DNA from: Lachnospiraceae bacterium
GTDB taxonomy: Bacteria; Bacillota; Clostridia; Lachnospirales; Lachnospiraceae
Direction of reading: 5' to 3'
Length of the DNA: 64,000 nucleotides
Assembly (NCBI GenBank): GCA_016283575.1
Contig: JAEEND010000018.1
Location: 124,001 to 188,000 of the forward strand
This document shows positions 36,641 to 46,378 of this stretch, piece by piece; position 1 is the first letter of the stretch, and each line of letters begins with the position of its first letter. Below the pieces are notes generated by a model. That model was not told where the DNA came from. It saw only the letters and a program-made list of their open reading frames with translations, and did not search any database. Made by a program: the position numbers and the translations under genes.

Positions 36641-37471
36641 TTATTGATCATCTTCTTTTTTTGTAATATTTTCTTTTACATAATAGTGACGGCCAAGCCA
36701 TTTTGATAAGCCGTCAAGGCCTGAATATATGATTCTTTCACTTATATTCTGCTGATCCAGCATATCTCTTATTCTCCAGCGAAGGTCCTTACTGATCACA
36801 TATTTTACCGTATCTTCCGTATGATTATCAAAAAAGTCCTCAATGGAATTAATGGAATCCGGCACTACGGCAAAGAAGGAATACTGATTTACGATTCTCG
36901 GGTCGATTGAAGGCGGTTCGATAATGACCATCGATTTATCCTGCATATCTTCATCATATTGTTCAAGAGTCGTGGTAACCTCATTTAACATATTTACGGT
37001 AAATACCGAAGTCTGGTTATCAGCCAGGGTCTTTTTGTATCTTCCGGGAAGCATGGAATGGAGTTCCTTTATGTTAATGCGCCATATCATACAGTCATGA
37101 GCTTCCATCTCATCAAGATTAGCTTCCGTAGTAGCAAAATGAAGGGCAATCAAAGGTGACTGGGACCAGTCAAGAAGTCTCGTGGGAAGACCGTGGTGCT
37201 GTCCTAAGATCATCTGCCTCCATACGGATTTTTCGATTAAAGGATCTTCAAGGGCTCCATACTTCGTAAAGTTATTAAGAATACAGGGTTCCAAAGACTT
37301 TTTATTCTCTTTGCAGTTTCTGTAAAGAGTGGTTTCCAGCTTAAAGCCTGAATCCGTCATGCCCCTGTAAAGAAACAATGATCTGTTTCTTCCGAGGTCG
37401 GGTCTGTATTCCTGCTGTGTTATAAGAGGAAGCAGATCCTCCAATGTGTTTATATATACTGTCTTAATCAT
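36641..37471 (-). CDS. FRG-domain protein
   Basis: A 276-residue soluble protein with the FRG-domain signature: FLYRGM at residues 33-38 and QHHGLPTRLLDW at 91-102, followed by SPLIALHFA. FRG domains occur in many stand-alone and defence- or phage-associated proteins, and their biochemical role is not settled. The rest of the protein (about 140-276) matches nothing I recognise. The start is the ATG at 37471 with GAGGTGG 5 bases upstream. No clear promoter is seen between it and the chemoreceptor terminator, so it may depend on read-through. Confidence 0.82.
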   Translation of the reverse strand: MIKTVYINTLEDLLPLITQQEYRPDLGRNRSLFLYRGMTDSGFKLETTLYRNCKENKKSLEPCILNNFTKYGALEDPLIEKSVWRQMILGQHHGLPTRLLDWSQSPLIALHFATTEANLDEMEAHDCMIWRINIKELHSMLPGRYKKTLADNQTSVFTVNMLNEVTTTLEQYDEDMQDKSMVIIEPPSIDPRIVNQYSFFAVVPDSINSIEDFFDNHTEDTVKYVISKDLRWRIRDMLDQQNISERIIYSGLDGLSKWLGRHYYVKENITKKEDDQ

Positions 37472-37505
37472 ATAAGCCACCTCGCATAGTTTGATATAGA
37501 AACAA

Positions 37506-37530
37506 AAAGAAGGGCGGGATGCCCTTCTTT
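37506..37530 (-). terminator. Terminator after the 4HB chemoreceptor
   Basis: AAAGAAGGGC and its complement form a 10-bp stem with a 5-base loop. On the minus strand it is followed by TTGTTTC. It starts 7 bases after the receptor stop codon. Confidence 0.8.
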
Positions 37531-37536
37531 ATTGTG

Positions 37537-39243
37537 CTATACTTTGAACTTCTTTACAATATCCGAAAGCTTATTTGCTGCGACATCCATCTTATCCTGA
37601 ATATCCGTAAGAGCATTGACATTCTTTGTAACCATTTCCGATGTGGCGGATAGTTCTTCTGCCGTTGCGGCATTTTCTTCCGATGCAGCGGACAGTCCTG
37701 CAATGAGGGATGAAATTTCTTTAAATCCTCGAGCCATTTCTTCATTGACTTCTTTAATACCTTCAACGGCATTATTGACTTCTTCAACCGTTGTAATAAT
37801 ATCTTCGAAGCTTCCTCTGGTATCGTTTACGCTGGAATTCTGTTTTTCAACAAATTCTTTTACGCGATCGGACTGTTCCATGGCTTCCCTGGTATTTTTC
37901 TGAAGCTCTTCAAGAAGAGTGTTGATGGTATTAACGCTTTCTGCAGACTGATCTGATAATGTACGGATCTCTTCTGCCACAACCGCAAATCCCTTACCGG
38001 CTTCTCCGGCTCTTGCAGCTTCAATTGAAGCATTAAGGGAAAGAAGGTTTGTCTGACTTGCGATTGAAGAAATAAGGGCCGATGCATCACTGATCTTGCT
38101 TGAACTTCCCTCAATATTCTCTATTCCTTCAAAGATAGTATCAAAAGCGCTTACGCACTGATTATTAACTTCAGTCAGGTGCTCTACTATGCCCATACCG
38201 GTCTTTGTAACCTTGCCGATCTCATCGCTGGCATTGGCAAGAGCTGTTGTGCTGAGCACTGATGTATTCATGACTTCATCAAGATTGGTCATGTGACTTG
38301 CTATATTTTCAATATCTGTAGCTGTCTGCGTTGCTGTTGTTGCAAGTTCGCCGGCTGCGTTATTGATGGAATCCATGCTGCTTGCCGCTTCCCTGGTGGA
38401 TGAACCCATTACTTCACAGGAAGCACCCAGTTCGTCCGATTCTTTATAGAGTATGGAAATGATTTCACGAAGATTTTCCTGCATGGTCTTAAAGGATCTT
38501 GTCATCTGACCGATCTCATCCTTAGCTCCTGTAGCGGGAATTTCTTCCGACAGATCGTTGGTTGCAATGACATCCATACGTTTTTTGGTAGTCTTGATTC
38601 CGTTTGCAATATTGCCTGCCATTACAAATACAGCCACACTGGCAAGTACGATCACTACGATATAGACTAAAGAAAGTGTATTGATTCGTGCATTGATATT
38701 TCCATGAAGCACTTCGCCTTCTTTTACCGCCCATTCCTCGGTAATTTCCTGCAACCTGTCAAGATAGCCTCTGGCTTCCTTAAAATATTTGGTCTGTAGC
38801 ACATAGTCACCTGTTTTCTGGCTCACATTATAAGCTGATATCCACTCATTGTAAGCTGCAACGAACTTATTATAGATTGCTTCAAAATCTTCTCCGTCAG
38901 AGAGCGTCACCTTATATAAAAGTTCATTTCCTTCGGCAAGCTTTGCAGCGGTTGTGACCTTGTCGATGGTCTGCTGCGCATTTTCATTGAAATCGTCCAC
39001 TTCAGTGGCTTCCGCACCTGCGATCTTCGCATATCTTGTGAATGCGATCTCTGCCTGATAAAAGTCCCTGTCTGCCGCAAGAAGATTATTGTTTATCTCA
39101 TAAAGGGAGTTTAAATATACATCTTCTGCTTTTCTTTCGACATCTGTCATATTACTTCTCAGTAAAAAAGCAGATACAAGGATCAATACCTCCAATGGAA
39201 TTGTAATGAGTAAGATTTTTACAAAAATAGGTAAGTTCTTCAT
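37537..39243 (-). CDS. Methyl-accepting chemotaxis protein, four-helix-bundle type
   Basis: A 568-residue chemoreceptor. It has an N-terminal membrane segment (about residues 8-28), an extracytoplasmic four-helix-bundle ligand domain (about 30-185), a second membrane segment (about 188-210), HAMP (about 212-265) and a C-terminal signalling hairpin with [20 protein letters not shown]. The ligand is unknown. AAGGAGG lies 8 bases before the ATG. No sigma-28 promoter is visible upstream. Confidence 0.92.
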   Translation of the reverse strand: MKNLPIFVKILLITIPLEVLILVSAFLLRSNMTDVERKAEDVYLNSLYEINNNLLAADRDFYQAEIAFTRYAKIAGAEATEVDDFNENAQQTIDKVTTAAKLAEGNELLYKVTLSDGEDFEAIYNKFVAAYNEWISAYNVSQKTGDYVLQTKYFKEARGYLDRLQEITEEWAVKEGEVLHGNINARINTLSLVYIVVIVLASVAVFVMAGNIANGIKTTKKRMDVIATNDLSEEIPATGAKDEIGQMTRSFKTMQENLREIISILYKESDELGASCEVMGSSTREAASSMDSINNAAGELATTATQTATDIENIASHMTNLDEVMNTSVLSTTALANASDEIGKVTKTGMGIVEHLTEVNNQCVSAFDTIFEGIENIEGSSSKISDASALISSIASQTNLLSLNASIEAARAGEAGKGFAVVAEEIRTLSDQSAESVNTINTLLEELQKNTREAMEQSDRVKEFVEKQNSSVNDTRGSFEDIITTVEEVNNAVEGIKEVNEEMARGFKEISSLIAGLSAASEENAATAEELSATSEMVTKNVNALTDIQDKMDVAANKLSDIVKKFKV

Positions 39244-39353
39244 ACACTCCGCCTCCTTGTTTTTTATGAAGAAAGACTACACTATTTTGATTAACATTCA
39301 GTAAAAAAACAAGGGCCGGTTTAAGCCTGTCGGAGGTGTGCTTTAAGCAAAAA

Positions 39354-39378
39354 GAAACGCCCTTTTTATGGGCGTTTC
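39354..39378 (-). terminator. Terminator after the sulfatase maturase gene
   Basis: GAAACGCCC and its complement form a 9-bp stem with a 7-base loop, followed on the minus strand by TTTTTGC. It directly follows the radical SAM stop codon. Confidence 0.88.
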
Positions 39379-39382
39379 CGGG

Positions 39383-40495
39383 TTATTTTTTCGTAAAATC
39401 CTTTGCAATTTGGATCCAGGAATCAATGGTTTCCTCAAAAAATTTTTTATATCCTTCACAGAAATAATTTTTATGAAAAATACCATTATCTTCGCGATGT
39501 CTTCTGCATCCTCCCCTGCACAGATTTCTCCATGGGCAAGTCTTACATTCTTCATCCTCTTCCATGGATCTTTCGATAAATCCGCTTTCTTCTCTATGCT
39601 TATATATGTCATAAAAAGAATCCGTGTTGAGATTTCCGAGTTTCCATTCATCGAAAACGTAAAAATCGCAGGGATAAACGCTTCCGTCTGCTTCGATCAC
39701 GTTCTGTATACTGCAGATTCCCTTCTGCTCGCAGGCTTCCGGAAGCATTCCAAGCATAATCATCAGATAGTTCTCGAATTGACGTATATAGGGCTGTTTT
39801 CCTGCATACAGATCTTCTTTCCAGAGTCTGAAAAGAGATATCAAAAACTCCCCGTAAAGCTCAGGATCCAAGGAATATTCTTCGCATCCCCTGGTTTCTC
39901 CGTAAGGATCGATGCAGGCTATATACTGCTGCCAGAGAAATCCGTTCTTCCGGTAGTTTTCATATATCTTTTCCGCCTTAAGGGCGGTTTTATTATTTAC
40001 TACCGTAAGAATGTTAAAGGGCACATCATATTTCCTTAATAAAGAGATCGAATTGAGAACTTTAAGATAAGTCCCCTCTTCTTTTTCATCAAGGCGAAAA
40101 GAATCATGGATTTGTTTTATGCCGTCAAGAGAGATTCCCACCAGGAAATTATGCTCCTTCAGAAAAGCGCACCACTCATCACTTAAGATAATACCATTGG
40201 TCTGTATCGAATAATCCACCTTGATATTCTTTATGTTATATTTTGCCACATACTCCATCAGCTTCTTATAAAAAGAAATTCCTGCAAGAGTCGGCTCTCC
40301 TCCCTGAAAAGCGCAGCTTACATGCCCTTCGGCAAATTCAAAGGTTTTCTTTATAACATTTTCAAGGGTCTCATCCGACATGATGCCAAGATTCGAACGA
40401 TCTCTTTTTTTCATCTCATCGGCATAAAAACAATATTTACACCTAAGATTACAAAGCCCTGATGCAGGCTTTATCAATATGCTTATTTGCGGCAT
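39383..40495 (-). CDS. Anaerobic sulfatase-maturating enzyme (radical SAM, SPASM)
   Basis: This radical SAM enzyme converts the active-site Cys (or Ser) of sulfatases to formylglycine without oxygen. The [4Fe-4S] motif CNLRCKYC is at residues 15-22. FQGGEPTLAG and GISLDGIKQIHD follow, and the C-terminal SPASM region has Cys pairs for auxiliary clusters (CEQKGIC, CKTCPWRNLCRGGC). At 370 residues it matches anSME. It overlaps the end of the sulfatase gene by 13 bases, so substrate and maturase are made together. AGGAGA lies upstream of the ATG. Confidence 0.93.
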   Translation of the reverse strand: MPQISILIKPASGLCNLRCKYCFYADEMKKRDRSNLGIMSDETLENVIKKTFEFAEGHVSCAFQGGEPTLAGISFYKKLMEYVAKYNIKNIKVDYSIQTNGIILSDEWCAFLKEHNFLVGISLDGIKQIHDSFRLDEKEEGTYLKVLNSISLLRKYDVPFNILTVVNNKTALKAEKIYENYRKNGFLWQQYIACIDPYGETRGCEEYSLDPELYGEFLISLFRLWKEDLYAGKQPYIRQFENYLMIMLGMLPEACEQKGICSIQNVIEADGSVYPCDFYVFDEWKLGNLNTDSFYDIYKHREESGFIERSMEEDEECKTCPWRNLCRGGCRRHREDNGIFHKNYFCEGYKKFFEETIDSWIQIAKDFTKK

Positions 40496-41949
40496 TCTCC
40501 ATGTCTCCTGCGAAGTTCATCGGCGCCTTCTTTTCTTCCTGTTTCTTCAAGACGCTTACAATACATCTCAAGAGCACCACGGGCATGGAAAGGTCCACCC
40601 TCTTCCATAACAGTCCAAAGGGGATCCAATGTATAAGGACTTGTAAGCATTGCCTTATCGTGCCAGTCAAGGATGATCTTCGCACCCTGAGCGCAGATTT
40701 CAGGATATTTATCTTTTACATCATGCTGTTCATGAACATCTTCTTTCAGATTGAAAAGCATTTCTCTGTCAAAGAGATGGTAACCGTCGTGATAGGTTCT
40801 CATGTAGAGCCAGTCTCCGAAACGAGCTGATCGCTGACATACATGCGCCATCTGAGAGATAACAAGACTGTCACGTCCCTGCTTTTCACCCTTTGTAATG
40901 GTATTTACAAAGCTCTGTCCGTCCCAGGATCTGCCCTTTTCTACATTTAACAGATCACTTACAGTGGGAAGAAGATCGAGGCTGTAGTGAAGCTCATTGT
41001 CCACATGTCCCTTTAGGGCACCGGGCCATTTAATGATAAAAGGAATGTTGCAGCATGCATGATCCGCTGTTGCATGTTCCGCATAAATTGCAAGCTCACC
41101 AAAGTTCTCACCATGGTCGGATGTGATGATTATTGCCATATCATCATAAATACCGAGATCTTTTAATTTATCAAAAATCTGACCCACAATATAATCGGTA
41201 TATGCTACTCCGCAATCGTAACCGTCAAATACCCTGACAAGACCCTTTCTGTCCGTGATCTTACCGGGATTTCTGGGAAGATTGGGATTTTCATTATCAT
41301 CAAACATATTTAATTCGCTGGCGCTGTGAGGTCCAACTGCATGAATATGCCTGTCAAGTGTTTCATCATCGATCCATGTTCCTGCAAGACCGTCGCCTTC
41401 AAAGGGATTACCGAAATCCAAAGGTGCACGGTAAGGTGTATGAGGATCCCAGAGATGAACATGTAAAAACCAGTCATCACGCTTGGTTCCGTTATCATCA
41501 AGCCATTTTAATACATAGGGAAGTACTGCCTCACCTGATTCCACGCCTCTGTGACCTTCGTTGAATGTCTCATTGAATCCTGCTGAGAACCACCAGGAAG
41601 AATGTCTTTCAGGGAAAGTGCTGACGGATGCAGTGTACATTCCGGCTTTTCTGAATATGTTATTGAAATTGTCCATGTCGTAACGGTCGCAGAAGCTTCT
41701 GTCTCTACCTTCAAGCCTTCTGTCTCCTGCTGTTCCGCCATGTCCGACAGCACCGTTCTTTATTCCGAACATACCGCTGATAAGGCTTGCTCTTGAAGGA
41801 AGACAGGGTGCATCGGAACAATAATAATTAGTAAATCTGATACCTTCTTTTGCCACCTCATCCATGTTGGGTGTGGTATTTCTTTCATAACCGTAACAAC
41901 CCATATGGTCAGGTCTCAGTGTATCAATATCTACAAATAGTAGTTTCAT
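40483..41949 (-). CDS. Sulfatase, Cys-type
   Basis: A 488-residue alkaline-phosphatase-superfamily sulfatase. The metal-binding Asp residues lie in LLFVDIDTLRPDH (residues 4-14) and the formylglycine site is CLPSR at 49-53, followed by ASLISG. The C-terminal metal site is TSDHGENFGE. There is no signal peptide, so it should act in the cytoplasm on sulfated sugars taken up by the cell. The substrate is not evident. It is cotranscribed with its maturase. GAGGAGG precedes the ATG. Confidence 0.92.
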   Translation of the reverse strand: MKLLFVDIDTLRPDHMGCYGYERNTTPNMDEVAKEGIRFTNYYCSDAPCLPSRASLISGMFGIKNGAVGHGGTAGDRRLEGRDRSFCDRYDMDNFNNIFRKAGMYTASVSTFPERHSSWWFSAGFNETFNEGHRGVESGEAVLPYVLKWLDDNGTKRDDWFLHVHLWDPHTPYRAPLDFGNPFEGDGLAGTWIDDETLDRHIHAVGPHSASELNMFDDNENPNLPRNPGKITDRKGLVRVFDGYDCGVAYTDYIVGQIFDKLKDLGIYDDMAIIITSDHGENFGELAIYAEHATADHACCNIPFIIKWPGALKGHVDNELHYSLDLLPTVSDLLNVEKGRSWDGQSFVNTITKGEKQGRDSLVISQMAHVCQRSARFGDWLYMRTYHDGYHLFDREMLFNLKEDVHEQHDVKDKYPEICAQGAKIILDWHDKAMLTSPYTLDPLWTVMEEGGPFHARGALEMYCKRLEETGRKEGADELRRRHGECRK

Positions 41950-41996
41950 AAAAACCTCCTCGGTCCCACATTTATATATTGACGTGAGCCTTTATC

Positions 41997-42026
41997 ATTT
42001 TATCACAAAAGAAACACTATAGACAA
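41997..42026 (-). promoter_or_regulatory. Sulfatase operon promoter
   Basis: On the minus strand TTGTCT (42021-42026), an 18-base spacer and TAAAAT (41997-42002), about 50 bases before the sulfatase ATG. Confidence 0.5.
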
Positions 42027-42067
42027 AAGGACATGGTAATTTAAGAAAAGGTAAAAATTTTACAAAA

Positions 42068-42094
42068 AAGGCCCTGAGCATAACTCAGAGCCTT
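42068..42094 (-). terminator. Terminator after PPi-phosphofructokinase
   Basis: An 11-bp stem (AAGGCTCTGAG with CTCAGGGCCTT, one G-U pair), 5-base loop, followed by a TTTTTT tract on the minus strand. Confidence 0.88.
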
Positions 42095-42104
42095 AATGTT
42101 TAGA

Positions 42105-43769
42105 TTAGTTCTGACCCTTTTCAAGAGCAAGAGTTCTTGTTGTAAGATCACATACTTCAGCAGGTCCGAAGTACTGGATCGCACCGGGATAAGTGAATGC
42201 AGTCTTAACTGCCCATTCTTCTCTCTTTGATGCAAAATACTTGAAGGGAGCACCGTCAAGCTCTACAAGAGCCTTTCTGATAACGGGCTTGTCTTCACCG
42301 TTTCTTCTTTCCATGTTCATCATCTTGGTGATGGGCATACCACCTGCAACCCATTCTTCAGCGGGCTTTGAAAGGTTGGATACCTTGGAAAGGTAACCTG
42401 TGTAGCCATACTGGATAAGCATGAATGCGTTGTAACCAAGTGAGTAGCAGTAGTCGGCATCGAAATTTGAAGGGAATGCGCATCTTCCTTCGTAACCGAA
42501 GAAGTGATGAAGAGCGGAGAATTTACCCTTGTAGGTTCCTGCTGCTTTTCTCTTTGCAAGTTCGTTCTTTACCATTTCGGAGAAGAGCTTTTCTGATTCG
42601 ATAAGAGAAACCTGTACGTTACCATGAGGATCTCTTTCTAAGAAAAGCTGCTGCTGAACGAACTGAGGAAGGATCTCAAATACCTTGAATGCTTCAGCGG
42701 AAAGACCCTTCTTGATGAAGTCATACTTTGCTGCCCAATCGGGAAGTGCATTGAATTCATCTGTCTTCTTTCCTGCAAGAAGTTCGTTGATCTCTTTAAT
42801 AAGCATTGAGAATTCAGGTACGAATTCTACGATACCTTCGGGGATGATCGCTACACCGAAGTTGTCTCCGTTAGCTGCTCTCTTTTCTACTGAATCAGCG
42901 ATGTAGGAAGCGATTGCAGAAAGAGACATTTTCTTTGCTGCAACTTCTTCGCCGATCAGGCAGATGTTGGGCTGTGTTTCAAGTGCACATTCAAGTGCTA
43001 CATGAGAAGCGGAACGACCCATAACCTTTACGAAATGCCAGTACTTCTTAGCGGAGTTGGCATCACGTTCGATGTTACCGATCACTTCGGAATAAGTCTT
43101 TGTAGCTGTATCGAAACCAAAAGAAGCTTCGATATCTTCATTCTTTAAGTCACCGTCGATGGTCTTGGGACATCCGATAACCTGTACGCCTGTATTATGT
43201 GCTGCCATATATTCGGCAAGTACTGCTGCGTTGGTGTTGGAATCGTCACCACCGATGATCACGATAGCGGTAAGACCGTGCTTCTTAGCTACTTCTGTAA
43301 CAATCTTGAACTGTTCTTCTGTTTCAAGCTTTGTACGACCGGAACCGATGATATCGAAACCGCCGGTGTTTCTGTATGCATTGATGTATTCATCATCAAA
43401 TTCTACGAAATCGTCATCGATAAGTCCGCTGGGACCGCCCTTGAATCCGAGTAATACGTTGTTCTTGTCGGTAGCCTTGAGAGCATCGTAAAGACCGGAG
43501 ATAACATTATGTCCGCCGGGTGCCTGTCCACCGGAAAGGATAACGCCTACAACCTGCTTTTTAGCTACGGAAGTATTGGTTCCCTTTGCAAATGTGATTT
43601 CGTTTTTACCATAGGTGTTGGGGAAAAGTGCTTTGATCTTATCCTGATCTGCTACGCTTTCAGTAGCTGCACCGTCCTTTACACAGATTTCTGCGATACC
43701 GCCTCTAAGCATTCCGGGGAGCTTAGGATTATAAGCGTAACGCGCCTTCTGAAGAGGTGAAAGATTCAT
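42105..43769 (-). CDS. pfp: Diphosphate-fructose-6-phosphate 1-phosphotransferase
   Basis: PPi-dependent phosphofructokinase interconverts fructose 6-phosphate and fructose 1,6-bisphosphate with pyrophosphate. The 554-residue protein belongs to the long PFP clade. It has the PPi loop [19 protein letters not shown] at 173-178 (Asp in place of the Gly of ATP-dependent enzymes) and PKTIDGDL at 201-208. The reversible enzyme saves ATP in fermenters. AAGGAG precedes the ATG. It has its own promoter and terminator. Confidence 0.95.
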   Translation of the reverse strand: MNLSPLQKARYAYNPKLPGMLRGGIAEICVKDGAATESVADQDKIKALFPNTYGKNEITFAKGTNTSVAKKQVVGVILSGGQAPGGHNVISGLYDALKATDKNNVLLGFKGGPSGLIDDDFVEFDDEYINAYRNTGGFDIIGSGRTKLETEEQFKIVTEVAKKHGLTAIVIIGGDDSNTNAAVLAEYMAAHNTGVQVIGCPKTIDGDLKNEDIEASFGFDTATKTYSEVIGNIERDANSAKKYWHFVKVMGRSASHVALECALETQPNICLIGEEVAAKKMSLSAIASYIADSVEKRAANGDNFGVAIIPEGIVEFVPEFSMLIKEINELLAGKKTDEFNALPDWAAKYDFIKKGLSAEAFKVFEILPQFVQQQLFLERDPHGNVQVSLIESEKLFSEMVKNELAKRKAAGTYKGKFSALHHFFGYEGRCAFPSNFDADYCYSLGYNAFMLIQYGYTGYLSKVSNLSKPAEEWVAGGMPITKMMNMERRNGEDKPVIRKALVELDGAPFKYFASKREEWAVKTAFTYPGAIQYFGPAEVCDLTTRTLALEKGQN

Positions 43770-43814
43770 TTTCGTACTCCTTTTATATATACAAAATTAT
43801 TTTTTTCCATAAGG

Positions 43815-43843
43815 ATTATACACGATAAAATGTAAAGTGTCAT
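43815..43843 (-). promoter_or_regulatory. Promoter of PPi-phosphofructokinase
   Basis: On the minus strand ATGACA (43838-43843), a 17-base spacer and a perfect TATAAT (43815-43820), about 45 bases before the ATG. Confidence 0.75.
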
Positions 43844-43872
43844 CAAAAAATGAAAAATGAACGCAAATGGCC

Positions 43873-43926
43873 CTAGGGGACGGGGTTTGTGGTCCATTTT
43901 CTAGGGGACGGGGTTTGTGGTCCATT
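43873..43926. repeat. REP-like tandem repeat, two 26-base copies
   Basis: The 26-base unit beginning CTAGGGGACGGGG and ending GTGGTCCATT occurs at 43873-43898 and again, identical, at 43901-43926, two bases apart. The sequence just before the first copy (AAATGGCCC) nearly complements the unit end (GGTCCATTT), so each copy can pair as a hairpin. It resembles the short GC-rich repeats that lie near REP-associated transposase genes, but no transposase is seen. Confidence 0.7.
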
Positions 43927-44157
43927 ATTACGTTGAGACATCGATTTTTGCAATTTCTGTAATTCCGATGCCCAGAACAAAAAAGCATTGATGGTCTAAG
44001 CATCGAAAAAACCAAAAAGCGCAGGAATTGATGCATAAACTCCGATTTAAGCCACAACATGTGGCGTAATTGCACCCTCAGATTTTATCCCACAACTGCA
44101 CTTCCACATATACAATATTTTATCAGACCGTAAAAAAAAATGACATTGATGGCAGCA
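43927..44157. other. Non-coding stretch, no gene recognised
   Basis: Together with the flanking promoter and repeat this fills the 510-base gap between PPi-phosphofructokinase and the cysteine synthase gene. I see only a 6-bp palindrome (GCCACA-ACA-TGTGGC at 44051-44065) and an A-run. The longest open frame on the minus strand has no ribosome site and no recognisable protein. Confidence 0.6.
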
Positions 44158-44187
44158 AAAATTCCCTGCCGATTGGCAGGGAATTTT
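44158..44187 (-). terminator. Terminator after the sulfur operon
   Basis: A perfect 13-bp stem (AAAATTCCCTGCC and complement) with a 4-base loop, followed on the minus strand by T residues. It lies about 90 bases after the mccA-like stop. Confidence 0.85.
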
Positions 44188-44279
44188 GATTTAGCTAATT
44201 ATTTAATTACTTTTCTCCGGGTTGCGGGCTTGATGTCTAAATAAATGGAACTATCGCCCCATCATAGTTTTTAATACTT

Positions 44280-45191
44280 TTAATCGTAGAGACCTTTACT
44301 TAAATATCTGTCTCCCCGGTCCGGGAATATCACTACTATATTTCCCGACTCGATTTCTTCGGAAAGCTTTATGGCTGCTGCCAATGCAGCTCCAGAAGAA
44401 GAACCTGCCAGAATGCCTTCCTTTGCGGCAAGAGTTCTCGATGCTTCAAAGGCTTCTGTATCGGTAACTTTTATTACTTTATCCACAAGAGTTATATCCA
44501 TGGTATCAGCAATAAAATCATTGCCTATACCTTCTATGTCGTAGTCGGCATGCTCGCCGCCACCGATTACTGAACCCACGGGATCAGCCAGAACTCCCTT
44601 TATATTCTTATTATGCTCTTTTAAATATTTGACTGTTCCCGAAAAGGTTCCTCCGCTGCCGGCTCCGGCGACAAGATAATCTACGAGACCATCCATCTGC
44701 CTGTATATTTCAGGACCGGTGGTTTCATAGTGTGCAAGAGGATTGGCAGGATTACGAAACTGCTTCATGCTTATGGCACCGGGTGTGGCATCGATTATTT
44801 CCCGAGCTTTTCTTTCAGCGCCAAGCATTCCTTCTTCTCTGGGTGTATGGATGATTTCCGCTCCGAGAGCTTTCATGATTTTCTGCTTTTCAATGGAAAA
44901 CTTTGTGGGTACCGTAAAGATAACTCTGTATCCTCTGTTAAGTGCCGCAATGGCAATTCCGATTCCCGTATTTCCTGCCGTGGCTTCCACAATTGTTCCG
45001 CCGGGCCTAAGGATTCCTCTTTCTTCTGCATCCTTAATCATGTACAGTCCGACTCTGTCCTTAACACTTCCTGCAGGGTTCATAAGTTCAAGCTTTGCAT
45101 AAAGATTTACGCTTTTCTTTACCCCTAAATTATTAAGTTTAAGAATCGGTGTGGAACCTATCATTTCCTGAATGCTCATAAACACATCCAT
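44280..45191 (-). CDS. Cysteine synthase / cystathionine beta-synthase family protein (MccA-like)
   Basis: A 303-residue fold-type II PLP enzyme. The PLP Lys is K44 in NPAGSVKDRVG, with the substrate loop EATAGNTGIG and the phosphate loop GAGSGGTFSG. Such enzymes make cysteine from O-acetylserine and sulfide, or cystathionine from homocysteine (MccA). Cotranscription with an MccB-like gene 11 bases upstream favours an MccA role in turning methionine into cysteine; the sequence alone does not separate the two. AAGGAGA precedes the ATG. Confidence 0.85.
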   Translation of the reverse strand: MDVFMSIQEMIGSTPILKLNNLGVKKSVNLYAKLELMNPAGSVKDRVGLYMIKDAEERGILRPGGTIVEATAGNTGIGIAIAALNRGYRVIFTVPTKFSIEKQKIMKALGAEIIHTPREEGMLGAERKAREIIDATPGAISMKQFRNPANPLAHYETTGPEIYRQMDGLVDYLVAGAGSGGTFSGTVKYLKEHNKNIKGVLADPVGSVIGGGEHADYDIEGIGNDFIADTMDITLVDKVIKVTDTEAFEASRTLAAKEGILAGSSSGAALAAAIKLSEEIESGNIVVIFPDRGDRYLSKGLYD

Positions 45192-45202
45192 AGCGTGTCT
45201 CC

Positions 45203-46354
45203 TTACTTTTCAGAGGCTTCTATTGCCTGCTTTAAATCATTTATCAAGTCCTCTGCATCTTCTATGCCCACGGAAAAACGAATGAGTTCATCCACTATTC
45301 CGACTTTTTTTCTGATTTCAGCGGAAATGGCCGCGTGAGTCATACTTGCCGGATGGCATACAAGAGATTCAACCCCTCCAAGGCTTTCAGCCAGGGTTAT
45401 TAATTTAAGTGATTTAAAGAATTTACGATAATCGTATTTTTCTTTTAATACAAAAGAAATCATGGCGCCTGCGCCAGATGCCTGCTTTTTCTGTACTTCG
45501 TAGCCGGGATCCGATTTGAGGCCGGGATAATACACACGGCTTACGTATCCGCTGTTTTCAAGCCATTCGGCAATCTTTCCGGCATTTGATACGTGGCGAT
45601 CCATACGGACACCGAGAGTCTTTATGCCTCGTATTATTAAGAAACTATCCCAGGGAGCAAGAACCCCGCCTATAGCATTCTGGAGATAATATAACCTGTC
45701 TGCCAAAGCCTTATCCTTTACAACCGCAAGGCCCGATACCGTATCACTGTGACCACCGAGATACTTGGTGCCACTGTGGATTACTATGTCGGCTCCCAGG
45801 GTTAAAGGGCGCTGGAGATAGGGTGTTAAGAAAGTGTTATCAACTATCAGCAGCTTATTATGCTTATGCGCGATTTCTGCCACCGCCCCGATGTCGGTTA
45901 TTGTAAGGAGAGGATTAGCGGGGCTTTCAACGTACACTGCTTTTACACTGTCATCTATAGCGGCTTCGATAGATTGAAGGTCCGATGTGTTGACGATTTC
46001 GTAGGTGATGTTGAAATTCTTAAAAACATTGTCAAGGATTCTGAAGGTGCCACCGTAAATATTGTCGGATACAATAAGCTTGTCCCCTGCCTTAAAAAGA
46101 GAAAGCACCGTATTGATGGCTGCAAGACCGGAGGCAAAGGCAAATCCGTACTGTCCTTCTTCAAGATCCGCGATAAGCTTTTCCAAAGCATCTCTTGTGG
46201 GGTTTCCCGTTCTTGAGTATTCCCATCCGCGGTTTTCACCTAACCCGTCCTGTTTATATGTAGAGGTCTGGTACACCGGAACGTTAACCGCTCCGGTGGT
46301 TATATCACCGTCAGTGCCTCCATGAATCAGCAATGAATCTATTTTTAAGCTCAT
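45203..46354 (-). CDS. Cystathionine gamma-lyase/synthase family protein (MccB-like)
   Basis: A 383-residue fold-type I PLP enzyme of the Cys/Met metabolism family. The PLP Lys is K197 in IHSGTKYLGGHSD, with ASGLAAINTVL and the GWEYSRTGNPTRDALE N-terminal motif. Relatives either cleave cystathionine to cysteine (MccB) or act as cystathionine gamma-synthase. The pairing with the MccA-like gene suggests reverse transsulfuration. The gap to metY is 24 bases. Confidence 0.86.
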   Translation of the reverse strand: MSLKIDSLLIHGGTDGDITTGAVNVPVYQTSTYKQDGLGENRGWEYSRTGNPTRDALEKLIADLEEGQYGFAFASGLAAINTVLSLFKAGDKLIVSDNIYGGTFRILDNVFKNFNITYEIVNTSDLQSIEAAIDDSVKAVYVESPANPLLTITDIGAVAEIAHKHNKLLIVDNTFLTPYLQRPLTLGADIVIHSGTKYLGGHSDTVSGLAVVKDKALADRLYYLQNAIGGVLAPWDSFLIIRGIKTLGVRMDRHVSNAGKIAEWLENSGYVSRVYYPGLKSDPGYEVQKKQASGAGAMISFVLKEKYDYRKFFKSLKLITLAESLGGVESLVCHPASMTHAAISAEIRKKVGIVDELIRFSVGIEDAEDLINDLKQAIEASEK

Positions 46355-46378
46355 GATTCTTTTATATCCTTCTTTTTA

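Noticed and set aside
39368-40039. Plus-strand open frame of about 220 codons opposite the sulfatase maturase
   Set aside because: The minus-strand frame has clear radical SAM and SPASM motifs; the plus frame has none.
43797-44075. 92-codon minus-strand frame across the REP-like repeat
   Set aside because: No ribosome site, runs through the repeat and the pfp promoter, and resembles no protein.
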